A DNA stretch of 12,728 nt from Bacteroidales bacterium UBA1769 (lineage in GTDB: Bacteria; Bacteroidota; Bacteroidia; Bacteroidales; UBA932), in NCBI GenBank assembly GCA_002314725.1, contig DCGV01000019.1, positions 32,089-44,816 of the forward strand. The letters are read 5' to 3'. The notes under the pieces were generated by a model. The model did no database searches. It was not told where the DNA came from and saw only the letters and a program-made list of their open reading frames with translations. The stretch's first letter is position 1, and every line of letters begins with the position of its first letter. Positions 1 to 6,878 of the stretch are shown here, one piece after another. The position numbers and the translations under genes are program-made.

Positions 1-80
1 AGTTGAGAGTTGAGAGTTAAGAGTTAAGAGTTAAGAGTTAAGAGTTAATACTCTAGACTCTTATCTCTAGACTCTAGACT
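1..80. repeat. Heptad repeat array with a strand switch, left edge
   Basis: Bases 5-46 are six 7-bp units of the form [GA]AGAGTT. After a short AATA switch (47-50), bases 51-78 are four units in the opposite sense (CTCTAGA, CTCTTAT, CTCTAGA, CTCTAGA). The switch is partly palindromic: AGAGT (41-45) pairs with ACTCT (50-54), and TAAGAGT (39-45) with ACTCTTA (57-63). The array ends two bases before the stop codon of the dipeptidyl peptidase gene, so it lies in that gene's 3' region, and it probably continues beyond the left edge. The design is repeated at 12203-12573. Similar heptad arrays occur between genes in Bacteroidota; their function here is unknown. Confidence 0.9.
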
Positions 81-82
81 AA

Positions 83-2080
83 TTATAAAATACCATATTT
101 TTCAGAGTAATCCAGTTGCTGCTGAAGGAAGTCATCACCATAAACAACCTTGTAGTCTATGATCTTGCCATTTTCCTCAACAGGAACAATATCAGGATTG
201 ATAAAACCACGATAAGGCTTCAGATTCAGTGTTGCATAACGTTCCAAAACCTCTTTATGTAAATCTGGGTCAATATCCATCGCATATTTTACTACGAGAG
301 CCTTACCTGCTTCATAATCACCTTCAGATTTGATGCGCTGTACTTCGGCTAGAAGTTCTCCGAAAAGACCACGTAATGCCTCGAAATCATTGATTACGAA
401 ATATGTCTTGCCATCACGAACCTTCTTCTCGATAACGTTGTTCTCAAGCCCGTGCTCATAGCACCAATCAGCTATTAGCTTACGGTTCTGCATGTGTGCC
501 TCAGTATTTGGCTGACCAAGTTCAACCCTTGTGAATTGAGTGAAGATACCATTGCGGATATAACTCATATATTCTGATTTGTATGCCTCTGGAGAGTCAA
601 GCAGACCGAGTTCCACAAGTTTAGGGTCTGCAAGATAATAGAGTGCGAATAGATCGGCACGAGCCTCCTCTAGAGTAGATGAGTACTCTTTCAGTGCATT
701 GGCAGGTGTACCTGGGAGAATCTGCCCTGAACCATGGCCAAGACATTCGTGCAGGTCAGTATGAAGATTGTCGCAGATATATCCATACTTTTTGATTAGG
801 TCAATCTCATTCTGATCCCAAGCGAACTCATTCAAAACACTCTTTGGCGCTTGAGCGGTAGCTTTATCGTAAGCCTCAGTGATGTTGGCAATTGTAACTG
901 ATTTAGAACCATATTCCTTACGTATCCAGTCGGCATTTGGAAGATTGATACCGATAGCAGTTGCAGGATAGTTGTCACCAGCGATTACTGCAACATTGAT
1001 AACCTTTGCAGAAACACCCTTTACCTCTGATTTCTTGAATCTTGGGTCAATAGGGGAGTTGTCCTCAAACCATTGGGCATTATTGCTGATGATAACAGTA
1101 CGTTCAGAAGCCTTGGCGTCACGATAATCAACTATACCTTCATAAGTTGCTTTACGTCCCAATGGGTCGCTGTAATCCTCTACGAAGCCATTTACGAAAT
1201 CTACATCAGAATCTGTATCGCCAACCCATGAAATATTATATTGATCCCACATCTTCAAATCTCCTGTTTTATAATATTCAATAAGTTCGCTGATGTATCT
1301 CTTTTGAAGGTCATTTTCTGCCACTGCCTTTGCTGCTTCAAGGTGGCCGATGATTACCTCTATCGCTTTACCATAAAGGCCTCCGACTTTGTAAACCTCC
1401 TCCTTGATAACGCCGTTCTCTTTAATGACTTTACTGTTAAGTCCGTATGAGATAGGTTCTTTATCATTAGGGTCTGACATAGCATCATAGAAATCATTCA
1501 CCTCTTTTGCGGTAACTCCATCATAGAAGTTGACAGCTGATGCAAGAACGATATCCTTGTCATCTCCTGGGTATCTCTTATGGGTATATTCATTAGGATT
1601 GTATATGACATTCAAAATGAAATCCTTTTCATTTGTGGCTTTTACTGCGTCGATAAGCTCCCCGAAATAATCTTGTGGGCAATCAGGGAAGAATTTGGTC
1701 TCAGCATAGTGATGATGGATACCATTGCTGAAGAATACACGTTTCGCATAAACCATGAAGTCTTGGAAATCCTTGCATTCGCGATCACCTTTATACTCCT
1801 TGATAATCTTTTCAAGAACCTCCCTTATCTGGAGATTATATTTAAAATTCTGCTCCCAGATTATATCCCGACCAGCTTTGGCGGCTTCACATAGATGATA
1901 GATATACTCTTTCTGTCCAAGTGTCAAATTGTCCCAATCCGGAATTTGATATCGAAGAACCTCTATATCTGCAAATTGATCGATTGAATACATAAACTCC
2001 TCCTCGCTCTGATTTTTTTGACATGCGCAAATTGCTAATCCAAGGCAACTTGCTGCAATAATAGTTTTAATTTTTATCAT
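83..2080 (-). CDS. Dipeptidyl peptidase III (M49 zinc peptidase), predicted lipoprotein
   Basis: This peptidase removes dipeptides from the N-terminus of oligopeptides. The M49 signature HExxGH is present as HECLGH at residues 444-449, and EEARAD follows at 471-476: H444 and H449 are zinc ligands, E445 is the catalytic base and E472 the third ligand. Cysteine in the hexapeptide is as known from the Bacteroides enzyme, and the length (665 aa) fits that form. I chose ATG 2080 because it begins a signal sequence (MIKIKTIIAASCLGLAICAC) with a lipobox-like ICAC. The longer frame opens with a TTG at 2131 inside the predicted -7 box, and the ATG at 2116 would leave almost no leader. Export to the periplasm or outer membrane is inferred. 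The gene is divergent from a second lipoprotein peptidase, suggesting a shared role in peptide use. Repeats start two bases after the stop. Confidence 0.93.
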   Translation of the reverse strand: MIKIKTIIAASCLGLAICACQKNQSEEEFMYSIDQFADIEVLRYQIPDWDNLTLGQKEYIYHLCEAAKAGRDIIWEQNFKYNLQIREVLEKIIKEYKGDRECKDFQDFMVYAKRVFFSNGIHHHYAETKFFPDCPQDYFGELIDAVKATNEKDFILNVIYNPNEYTHKRYPGDDKDIVLASAVNFYDGVTAKEVNDFYDAMSDPNDKEPISYGLNSKVIKENGVIKEEVYKVGGLYGKAIEVIIGHLEAAKAVAENDLQKRYISELIEYYKTGDLKMWDQYNISWVGDTDSDVDFVNGFVEDYSDPLGRKATYEGIVDYRDAKASERTVIISNNAQWFEDNSPIDPRFKKSEVKGVSAKVINVAVIAGDNYPATAIGINLPNADWIRKEYGSKSVTIANITEAYDKATAQAPKSVLNEFAWDQNEIDLIKKYGYICDNLHTDLHECLGHGSGQILPGTPANALKEYSSTLEEARADLFALYYLADPKLVELGLLDSPEAYKSEYMSYIRNGIFTQFTRVELGQPNTEAHMQNRKLIADWCYEHGLENNVIEKKVRDGKTYFVINDFEALRGLFGELLAEVQRIKSEGDYEAGKALVVKYAMDIDPDLHKEVLERYATLNLKPYRGFINPDIVPVEENGKIIDYKVVYGDDFLQQQLDYSEKYGIL

Positions 2081-2128
2081 TTTAGCCGTATAATTATTTT
2101 TTCTATTTATTCTCATCTTTACAATTAA

Positions 2129-2136
2129 CAAAGTTA
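2129..2136 (-). promoter_or_regulatory. Predicted -7 box for the dipeptidyl peptidase III gene
   Basis: The minus strand reads TAACTTTG, an exact match to the Bacteroidota -7 consensus TAnnTTTG. I see no TTG at the expected 19-base spacing upstream. Transcription would start near 2122, giving a leader of roughly 40 bases before ATG 2080. This supports that start over the longer TTG-initiated frame. Confidence 0.6.
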
Positions 2137-2145
2137 ATAATTTTC

Positions 2146-2153
2146 TATTTTTG
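2146..2153 (+). promoter_or_regulatory. Predicted -7 box for the clostripain-like gene
   Basis: TATTTTTG matches TAnnTTTG exactly and would start transcription about 30 bases before ATG 2191. No clear -33 TTG is visible. The box lies only 9 bp from the opposing -7 box at 2129-2136, so polymerase bound at one promoter would cover the other. Confidence 0.55.
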
Positions 2154-2190
2154 CATTTATATTGAATTCAAAAAACATAATCTTTACCAA

Positions 2191-3378
2191 ATGAAATACA
2201 TAAATAGTATATTATGCTTTTCAATTCTTATACTCATTTCCATTTCTTGTATTGAAAACGAAGAGCTGCATCGTGACAAAATGATCCTTTTCTACTTTGA
2301 TGGGAATAATAATCTATCTTCAACTATCCAACCTAATATTGATTCACTGCTTAAAGGATATGTCCCTTCTGAAGGATTATATGCTGACGCTTTTCTAATA
2401 TATGAGCATAAAAAGGGTGAAGAACCTATGTTGTATCAATATGCGAAAAATATAAATGGGGAAGTCGTAAAGACTTTGGTAGCAATGTATGGATCTGAAA
2501 CGGTCTCTGCTGATACAGCCCAATTAAAACGTGTAATAGCCGATGCGAGATTGGCCTATCCTGCTCAAGAGTATGGACTGATCTTCTGGTCTCACGGAAC
2601 AGGTTGGCTTCCTCAGGGATATCACAACGTTCCTTTGGATATGATGCAAGTAAAAGATTATATAGAACCTGGTACGGATTTATATGATGTCAAATCTGTT
2701 GGACAAGACGTGAATAGCACCGGAAGACATGAAATAGAGATTCAAGATTTCGCAGCGGCACTTGATAATGACTATGAGTTTATCCTTTTCGATTGCTGTC
2801 TGATGTCTTGTATCGAAGTTGCGTATGAATTGAGAAACAATACAAAATATATCATCGCATCTCCTACAGAAGTTTTGACTAAAGGCTATCCATATACAAT
2901 TATGATGGACCCTCTCTTCAATAGTAGTGATTGGAAGCAAGCCCTGAATACTACCTGCCTGGATTTCTATAATTACAATAATGAGGATGCAAGTCAACCA
3001 TGGGGGACTGTAGCAATGATAGACTGTTCTAAAGTTGAGGCTCTGTCACGTGTTTGTAAAAAGATCTTTTCTGCACATAGAGATGAGATTGCGGCCATCT
3101 CTCCAAAGTCATTGCAACAATATGATAGGAATACCCGTTGCTGGTATAACGATATTGATGATTTTGTCAGCAGAATCGCATCCGAAAGTGAATATAAGGA
3201 GTTTACACAGGCATTGAACGACGTTGTAGTTAACAAATATGCTACTGAACGTTTTATAACAATACAGATTAATCATTTCAGTGGACTCTCTATGTATGTT
3301 CCCAATGCTAAATATTCTATTCTAAACGAGTATTATATGAACCTTGCTTGGAATAGGGCTACTGGGTTGTTACAATAA
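2191..3378 (+). CDS. Clostripain-like C11 cysteine peptidase, predicted lipoprotein
   Basis: A 395-residue peptidase of the clostripain family (C11, clan CD), which usually cleaves after Arg or Lys. The catalytic dyad is visible: His135 in IFWSHGTGW, and Cys203 in FDCCLMSCIEVAYEL, the family's D-x-C-L-M block followed by E-x-x-Y-E-L. Residues 1-19 are a hydrophobic signal ending at Cys20 (SISC). The lipobox is imperfect, with Ser at -3, but Bacteroidota tolerate this, so surface or periplasmic anchoring is likely rather than certain. The N-terminal MILFYFDGNNNL strand (31-42) is typical of C11 proteins. Specificity cannot be read from the sequence. The gene has its own promoter, and no hairpin terminator is obvious before the L25 promoter that follows. 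Confidence 0.9.
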   Translation: MKYINSILCFSILILISISCIENEELHRDKMILFYFDGNNNLSSTIQPNIDSLLKGYVPSEGLYADAFLIYEHKKGEEPMLYQYAKNINGEVVKTLVAMYGSETVSADTAQLKRVIADARLAYPAQEYGLIFWSHGTGWLPQGYHNVPLDMMQVKDYIEPGTDLYDVKSVGQDVNSTGRHEIEIQDFAAALDNDYEFILFDCCLMSCIEVAYELRNNTKYIIASPTEVLTKGYPYTIMMDPLFNSSDWKQALNTTCLDFYNYNNEDASQPWGTVAMIDCSKVEALSRVCKKIFSAHRDEIAAISPKSLQQYDRNTRCWYNDIDDFVSRIASESEYKEFTQALNDVVVNKYATERFITIQINHFSGLSMYVPNAKYSILNEYYMNLAWNRATGLLQ

Positions 3379-3406
3379 CTCTAATGGCTTAATTTTCAAC
3401 TATTTT

Positions 3407-3436
3407 TTGATATAATAAACAAATATATTATATTTG
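3407..3436 (+). promoter_or_regulatory. Canonical Bacteroidota promoter for the L25-pth operon
   Basis: TTG (3407-3409), exactly 19 bases, then TATATTTG (3429-3436): a full match to the TTG-N19-TAnnTTTG consensus for the primary sigma factor of Bacteroidota. It is the best promoter in the window, as expected for a ribosomal protein gene. Transcription should begin near 3441, giving a leader of about 70 bases. Confidence 0.85.
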
Positions 3437-3437
3437 C

Positions 3438-3513
3438 GACCCCAAAAAATATTTTTTTGGTGCAATGGGGTCCGGAGAGACCGGACTGAGTAACACATTT
3501 TTAAATTACAATT
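3438..3513 (+). promoter_or_regulatory. Structured 5' leader of the L25 gene
   Basis: Two hairpins can be drawn. The first pairs CCAAAAAA (3442-3449) with TTTTTTGG (3453-3460) around a 3-base loop. The second pairs GGTCCGG (3469-3475) with CCGGACT (3481-3487) around AGAGA, the outermost pair being G-U. An alternative pairs GACCCC (3438-3443) with GGGGTC (3467-3472) and would exclude both. No long U-run follows, so this is not a simple terminator. An autoregulatory site for L25, which binds 5S rRNA in other bacteria, is a possibility only. Confidence 0.5.
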
Positions 3514-4092
3514 ATGAAACAATTAGAACTTAAAGGCACTGTAAGAACTACAGGCAAAAAAGCTGACGTAAAAAGCGTTCGTAAAGAAGAGAGAGTACCA
3601 TGCGTTATCTATGGACAAGGTGTTGAAAACGTATCTTTCTCTGTTGATGCAAAAGAGTTGAAACAACTTACTCACACTCCATATTCACACATTGTTAAAC
3701 TTAGCATTGATGGCAAAGAGTATCTTGCAGTTCTTCATGCTATTCAATATCACCCAGTTACTGACAATGCACTTCATGTAGATTTCCTTGCTGTATCTGA
3801 GAATAAACCAGTTACAATTGACGTTCCTGTTAAGATCGTAGGTAACTCAGAAGGTGTTAAAGCCGGTGGTAAACTAGAAGTTTCAGTTCGCAAACTTCGT
3901 ATCAATGGTCTGATCGCTAACCTTCCAGACGAACTTTCAGTTGATATCACTAATCTACAGATTGGTAAACAAATCTCTGCAGGTGATCTTTCATACGATG
4001 GTATCAAGATCGTTTCAGCTAAGACTACACTTATCTGCGCTGTTAAGATGACTCGTGGTGCAGCTGCTGCAGCAACTGAAGCTGCTGAATAA
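3514..4092 (+). CDS. rplY: Large-subunit ribosomal protein L25 (CTC family, two-domain)
   Basis: This protein binds 5S rRNA on the central protuberance of the 50S subunit. At 192 residues it is the long TL5/CTC form. The N-terminal 5S-binding domain (about 1-90) shows RVPCVIYGQG near residue 28 and the HVDFLAV block near 88. The C-terminal beta domain (about 95-180) includes VPVKIVGNSEGVKAGG and LPDELSVDITNLQIGK. The tail is alanine-rich (GAAAAATEAAE), common in Bacteroidota L25. ATG 3514 is the natural start and has an A/T-rich upstream region without a Shine-Dalgarno. It is followed after 23 bases by pth, the classic rplY-pth pairing. Expression is probably high, given the consensus promoter. 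Confidence 0.97.
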   Translation: MKQLELKGTVRTTGKKADVKSVRKEERVPCVIYGQGVENVSFSVDAKELKQLTHTPYSHIVKLSIDGKEYLAVLHAIQYHPVTDNALHVDFLAVSENKPVTIDVPVKIVGNSEGVKAGGKLEVSVRKLRINGLIANLPDELSVDITNLQIGKQISAGDLSYDGIKIVSAKTTLICAVKMTRGAAAAATEAAE

Positions 4093-4115
4093 TTAATCGT
4101 TTCTTATCGACGAGT

Positions 4116-4682
4116 ATGAATTACCTTATTGCCGGACTTGGAAATATTGGTGAGGAGTACAAAAATACCCGTCATAACATAGGATTTATGGTATTGGATG
4201 CTTGGGCTCAAGCATCCAATATTTCTTTTGTATCCGGCAGGTATGGTTCAACTGCCGAAATATCTTTTAAAGGACGCAAGTTTACACTGCTTAAGCCTTC
4301 GACATATATGAACTTAAGTGGTAAGGCCGTAAACTACTGGTTACAAGCAAAGAAGATCCCAATCGAGAATCTATTAGTCGTAGTTGATGATCTCGCTCTC
4401 CCTTTCGGTACTACACGTATGCGCAAACAGGGAAGTGCCGGCGGCCACAACGGCCTCAAGAATATCGACTATTGTCTTGCAACTGATGCTTACGCACGCC
4501 TTAGAATAGGTATTGGAAATGGATTCGCTCCAGGAGATCAGGTTGATTTCGTTCTTGGAGAGCTTCTTCTTGAAGAGAAGCGCGCGCTGCCAGAGGTCTT
4601 GGATAGAGCTATTAACGCAATAAAATGCTTCGGTACTGAAGGTGTCGAACGCGCTATGACCAATTACAATAAAAGTCTGTAA
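4116..4682 (+). CDS. pth: Peptidyl-tRNA hydrolase
   Basis: Pth releases tRNA from peptidyl-tRNAs that drop off stalled ribosomes by hydrolysing the peptide-tRNA ester. All bacterial Pth landmarks are present in 188 residues: GLGN (7-10, with Asn10), NTRHNIGF with catalytic His20, KPSTYMNLSG (60-69), VVDDLALPFG with Asp92 (equivalent to E. coli Asp93), and GSAGGHNGLKNI with Asn112. It shares the L25 promoter and lies 23 bases after that gene, so both serve translation from one transcript. The strong hairpin at 4717-4782 ends the unit. No S4-domain heat-shock gene follows, although that arrangement is seen in some relatives. Confidence 0.97.
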   Translation: MNYLIAGLGNIGEEYKNTRHNIGFMVLDAWAQASNISFVSGRYGSTAEISFKGRKFTLLKPSTYMNLSGKAVNYWLQAKKIPIENLLVVVDDLALPFGTTRMRKQGSAGGHNGLKNIDYCLATDAYARLRIGIGNGFAPGDQVDFVLGELLLEEKRALPEVLDRAINAIKCFGTEGVERAMTNYNKSL

Positions 4683-4716
4683 TCCAGTTATTAATAACGT
4701 AATTCAGTTATATAAT

Positions 4717-4791
4717 AATAAAGAATAGCCTTTCATAACGCATAAAACTAAGGGAAAGCGTCATGAAAGGCTATTCTTTATTCTTTTTTTT
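4717..4791 (+). terminator. Long hairpin terminator between pth and tmk
   Basis: Bases 4717-4736 and 4763-4782 are perfect reverse complements, a 20-bp stem. Inside it ACGC (4738-4741) pairs with GCGT (4758-4761) beyond one mismatch, leaving a 16-base loop. A T-rich run (4781-4791, eight consecutive T) follows on the plus strand, giving a Rho-independent terminator for L25-pth. On the minus strand the stem is followed only by a mixed A/T tract, so termination of tmk from the other side is plausible but weaker. Confidence 0.88.
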
Positions 4792-4803
4792 GAGATATTC
4801 CTT

Positions 4804-5472
4804 CTATAGATATTTGGAGATGGATTTGAATATCTCTTCGGCTGGAAGCATGTTGCCGTCGTTATCGCCGCAAGGGATTCTGATGAAATCCTTATCTAAT
4901 GCGCATTGCTGAAGATAAAGTTCGCGTACGCCAATTTGGAACTTAATATCGGCTTCATGAATGTCTGATTTCCCATTAAGATAATCACGATTATCATCAC
5001 CTTCGCGACTCTGTTTTAACTTGGCATCAACGAAAGAGATAGGAACATCAAGGAATAGATTCAAATCCGGCTTAGGAATATTGTACTTGACATACTCGAG
5101 TTCAAATATCCAATCTCTAAGATAATCTGACTCCTCTTTTGTCTGAAGTTTCGAACATTGGAATGCAATGTTTGAATATACATACCTGTCAAGTACAACA
5201 CAATATCCTTCGTCCAGCCATCCACGTATAATCTTCGCAGCATCCCTTCTGTCTTCTGCGAAAAGGAGTGCTACCAATTGTGGATGGACGCTGTCAATCG
5301 TTCCGAAATCCCCTCTTAAGAATTTGGCAACCAACTCTCCATAAATAGGTGCATCATATCTTGGGAAATGAAGGTACTTCACCTTTTTTCCTTTTGACTC
5401 CAGATAGGTATTTACCATCTTCAGTTGAGTCGATTTACCTGCGCCGTCAAGGCCTTCCAGAACGATCAGCAT
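4804..5472 (-). CDS. tmk: Thymidylate kinase
   Basis: Thymidylate kinase phosphorylates dTMP to dTDP with ATP, an essential step to dTTP. The protein has 222 residues. The P-loop is GLDGAGKST (7-15); FPRYD (36-40) provides the dTMP-site Arg; LDRYVYSNIAFQ (94-105) is the DRY motif; and a LID-like stretch with Arg and acidic residues (KQSREGDDNRDY) follows. It starts two bases after the rubrerythrin stop, so the two are almost certainly co-transcribed. The gene converges on pth and ends 13 bases from the terminator T-run. Its stop is TAG. It is functionally allied to the upstream folate and purine genes, because folate is needed for dTMP synthesis. Confidence 0.95.
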   Translation of the reverse strand: MLIVLEGLDGAGKSTQLKMVNTYLESKGKKVKYLHFPRYDAPIYGELVAKFLRGDFGTIDSVHPQLVALLFAEDRRDAAKIIRGWLDEGYCVVLDRYVYSNIAFQCSKLQTKEESDYLRDWIFELEYVKYNIPKPDLNLFLDVPISFVDAKLKQSREGDDNRDYLNGKSDIHEADIKFQIGVRELYLQQCALDKDFIRIPCGDNDGNMLPAEEIFKSISKYL

Positions 5473-5474
5473 TA

Positions 5475-6026
5475 CTATTTGAAGTATCTGTTATATAAAC
5501 CTTCGAAACCTTTACCGTGACGAGCCTCGTCTTTGGCCATTTCGTGAACTGTATCGTGGATTGCGTCAAGGTTGCAAGCCTTTGCCTTGGCAGCGATGCG
5601 TTTCTTATCTGCGCATGCACCTGATTCGGCTTCCATTCTCTTCTTTAGGTTAGTCTTTGTATCCCATACTACTTCACCGATCAATTCAGCGAATTTTGCA
5701 GCGTGTTCAGCCTCTTCGAAAGCGTATCTCTTGAAAGCTTCTGCAATCTCAGGATAACCTTCACGATCAGCTTGTCTACTCATTGCCAAATACATACCAA
5801 CCTCAGTGCATTCACCTGTAAAGTGAGCCTGAAGACCGTCCCATACCTCTTGGTCGCATCCCTTTGCTACGCCGATAACGTGCTCGTCAGCGAATTCAAG
5901 CTTACCTTCTGATTCAACTACCTCTTTAAATTTACTTGCAGGAACTTTACACATAGGGCATTGTGCAGGTGCCTCAGGACCTTCATGAACATATCCGCAT
6001 ACTGTGCAGATCCATTTTTTTGCCAT
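5475..6026 (-). CDS. rbr: Reverse rubrerythrin (rubredoxin domain first, then diiron ferritin-like domain)
   Basis: Rubrerythrins reduce hydrogen peroxide (reverse forms in clostridia also oxygen) with electrons from NAD(P)H via a reductase, protecting anaerobes. Here the domain order is inverted compared with classical rubrerythrin. The rubredoxin iron site comes first: Cys7 and Cys10 in WICTVCGY, Cys23 and Cys26 in CPMC. The four-helix diiron domain follows, with carboxylates and His in GECTE (71-75), FEEAEH (103-108) and KDEARHG (165-171). Total length is 183 residues. The only spare cysteines are four scattered ones. A promoter sits at the 3' end of folP, so expression can be separate from the purB operon. 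No reductase gene is nearby. Confidence 0.93.
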   Translation of the reverse strand: MAKKWICTVCGYVHEGPEAPAQCPMCKVPASKFKEVVESEGKLEFADEHVIGVAKGCDQEVWDGLQAHFTGECTEVGMYLAMSRQADREGYPEIAEAFKRYAFEEAEHAAKFAELIGEVVWDTKTNLKKRMEAESGACADKKRIAAKAKACNLDAIHDTVHEMAKDEARHGKGFEGLYNRYFK

Positions 6027-6094
6027 AATTTCTTTATTATTAATGTTAATAAACGATGTATATATGCTCTTACAAAAAGAAAGCCATATCTAAA

Positions 6095-6102
6095 CAAAGA
6101 TA
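6095..6102 (-). promoter_or_regulatory. Predicted -7 box for rubrerythrin-tmk
   Basis: The minus strand reads TATCTTTG, an exact TAnnTTTG match, one base after the folP stop codon. No -33 TTG is visible at the usual spacing. The transcript would carry a leader of about 60 bases before ATG 6026, enough room for separate induction of the oxidative-stress gene. Confidence 0.6.
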
Positions 6103-6103
6103 A

Positions 6104-6877
6104 TTAATATTTTGGAATATCGTGAACACGAAGTATGCTAACTCCACTATTAATTGCATACTCCTGCCATTTTCTTGTCTCGTCCAGGACCTTGTCATCT
6201 TCTGGCTTTAGTCCAAGTGGTTGATATATGAAGCTTTTACGGGAGATCCCGATTAGAATGGGCCTATTCAAGACACGAAGTTCTCCAACTCTTTTTAATA
6301 ATTCAACATTGTCATCAATACTCTTTGAGAAACCGAAGCCAGGGTCGATATAGTACCCTTTTAGTTTATGCTTCTCAGCCAGGTTTGCAAATTTTATGAA
6401 GTATTCAATCACATCAGCTACTATATCGTCATAGTGATATTGTTCATGCATAGTAGAAATGCTGCCTTTATGATGCATTGCTATGTATGTTAAGCCCAAT
6501 CTACCGACAGTAGGGAGCATCTCTGCATCAAAGTCCCCAGATGATATATCATTTACAATGAATTCAAATCCCAATAATTCCGAGGCGCGTCTGATGATGG
6601 CACTTCTGAATGTGTCGATTGAAAGTGTAGTGTTGCGAAAACGCTCTTTGTACACTTCAAGCAGAGGATATAGCCTGTCCCACTCCTCCTCCTCGCTGAT
6701 GAGTGTGAATCCAGGCCTGGTAGAGCAAGCTCCGATATCAATTATCGAAGCTCCGTCAGATATGAGTTGATTTACCCTGTTGGTAAAAGACTCAGGATGA
6801 TTAACTCTTGATTTATAAAAATAGGAATCGTCAGTTGCATTGACAATTCCCATATATTTTATATCTGAAGATGACAT
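6104..6877 (-). CDS. folP: Dihydropteroate synthase
   Basis: DHPS joins p-aminobenzoate to dihydropterin pyrophosphate in folate synthesis and is the sulfonamide target. Conserved blocks in order: MGIVNATDDS (9-18, Asn13), DIGACSTRPG (47-56), LSIDTF (Asp88), VNDIS (Asn109), DPGFGFSKS (Asp178), ISRKSF (Lys214) and RVHD (Arg250, His252). Length (257 residues) is normal. An oddity is the first pterin-site loop, usually N-V-T-P-D-S-F: here it is N-A-T-D-D-S-Y, with Asp replacing Pro. All residues I would expect to bind pterin are kept, so an active enzyme is likely. It begins one base after the M64 peptidase stop and is the last gene of the purB transcript before a new promoter. Confidence 0.94.
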   Translation of the reverse strand: MSSSDIKYMGIVNATDDSYFYKSRVNHPESFTNRVNQLISDGASIIDIGACSTRPGFTLISEEEEWDRLYPLLEVYKERFRNTTLSIDTFRSAIIRRASELLGFEFIVNDISSGDFDAEMLPTVGRLGLTYIAMHHKGSISTMHEQYHYDDIVADVIEYFIKFANLAEKHKLKGYYIDPGFGFSKSIDDNVELLKRVGELRVLNRPILIGISRKSFIYQPLGLKPEDDKVLDETRKWQEYAINSGVSILRVHDIPKY

Positions 6878-6878
6878 A

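Noticed and set aside
1580..1894. Plus-strand 104-codon frame inside the dipeptidyl peptidase gene
   Set aside because: It is an antisense shadow of a well-supported gene with no motif of its own.
2081..2131. Longer N-terminus for dipeptidyl peptidase III starting at TTG 2131
   Set aside because: The TTG lies within the predicted -7 box and would bury the signal peptide; ATG 2080 gives a proper lipoprotein signal.
3438..3472. GACCCC/GGGGTC stem as a terminator for the clostripain-like gene
   Set aside because: It lies downstream of the L25 promoter, and its T-run is inside the stem rather than after it.
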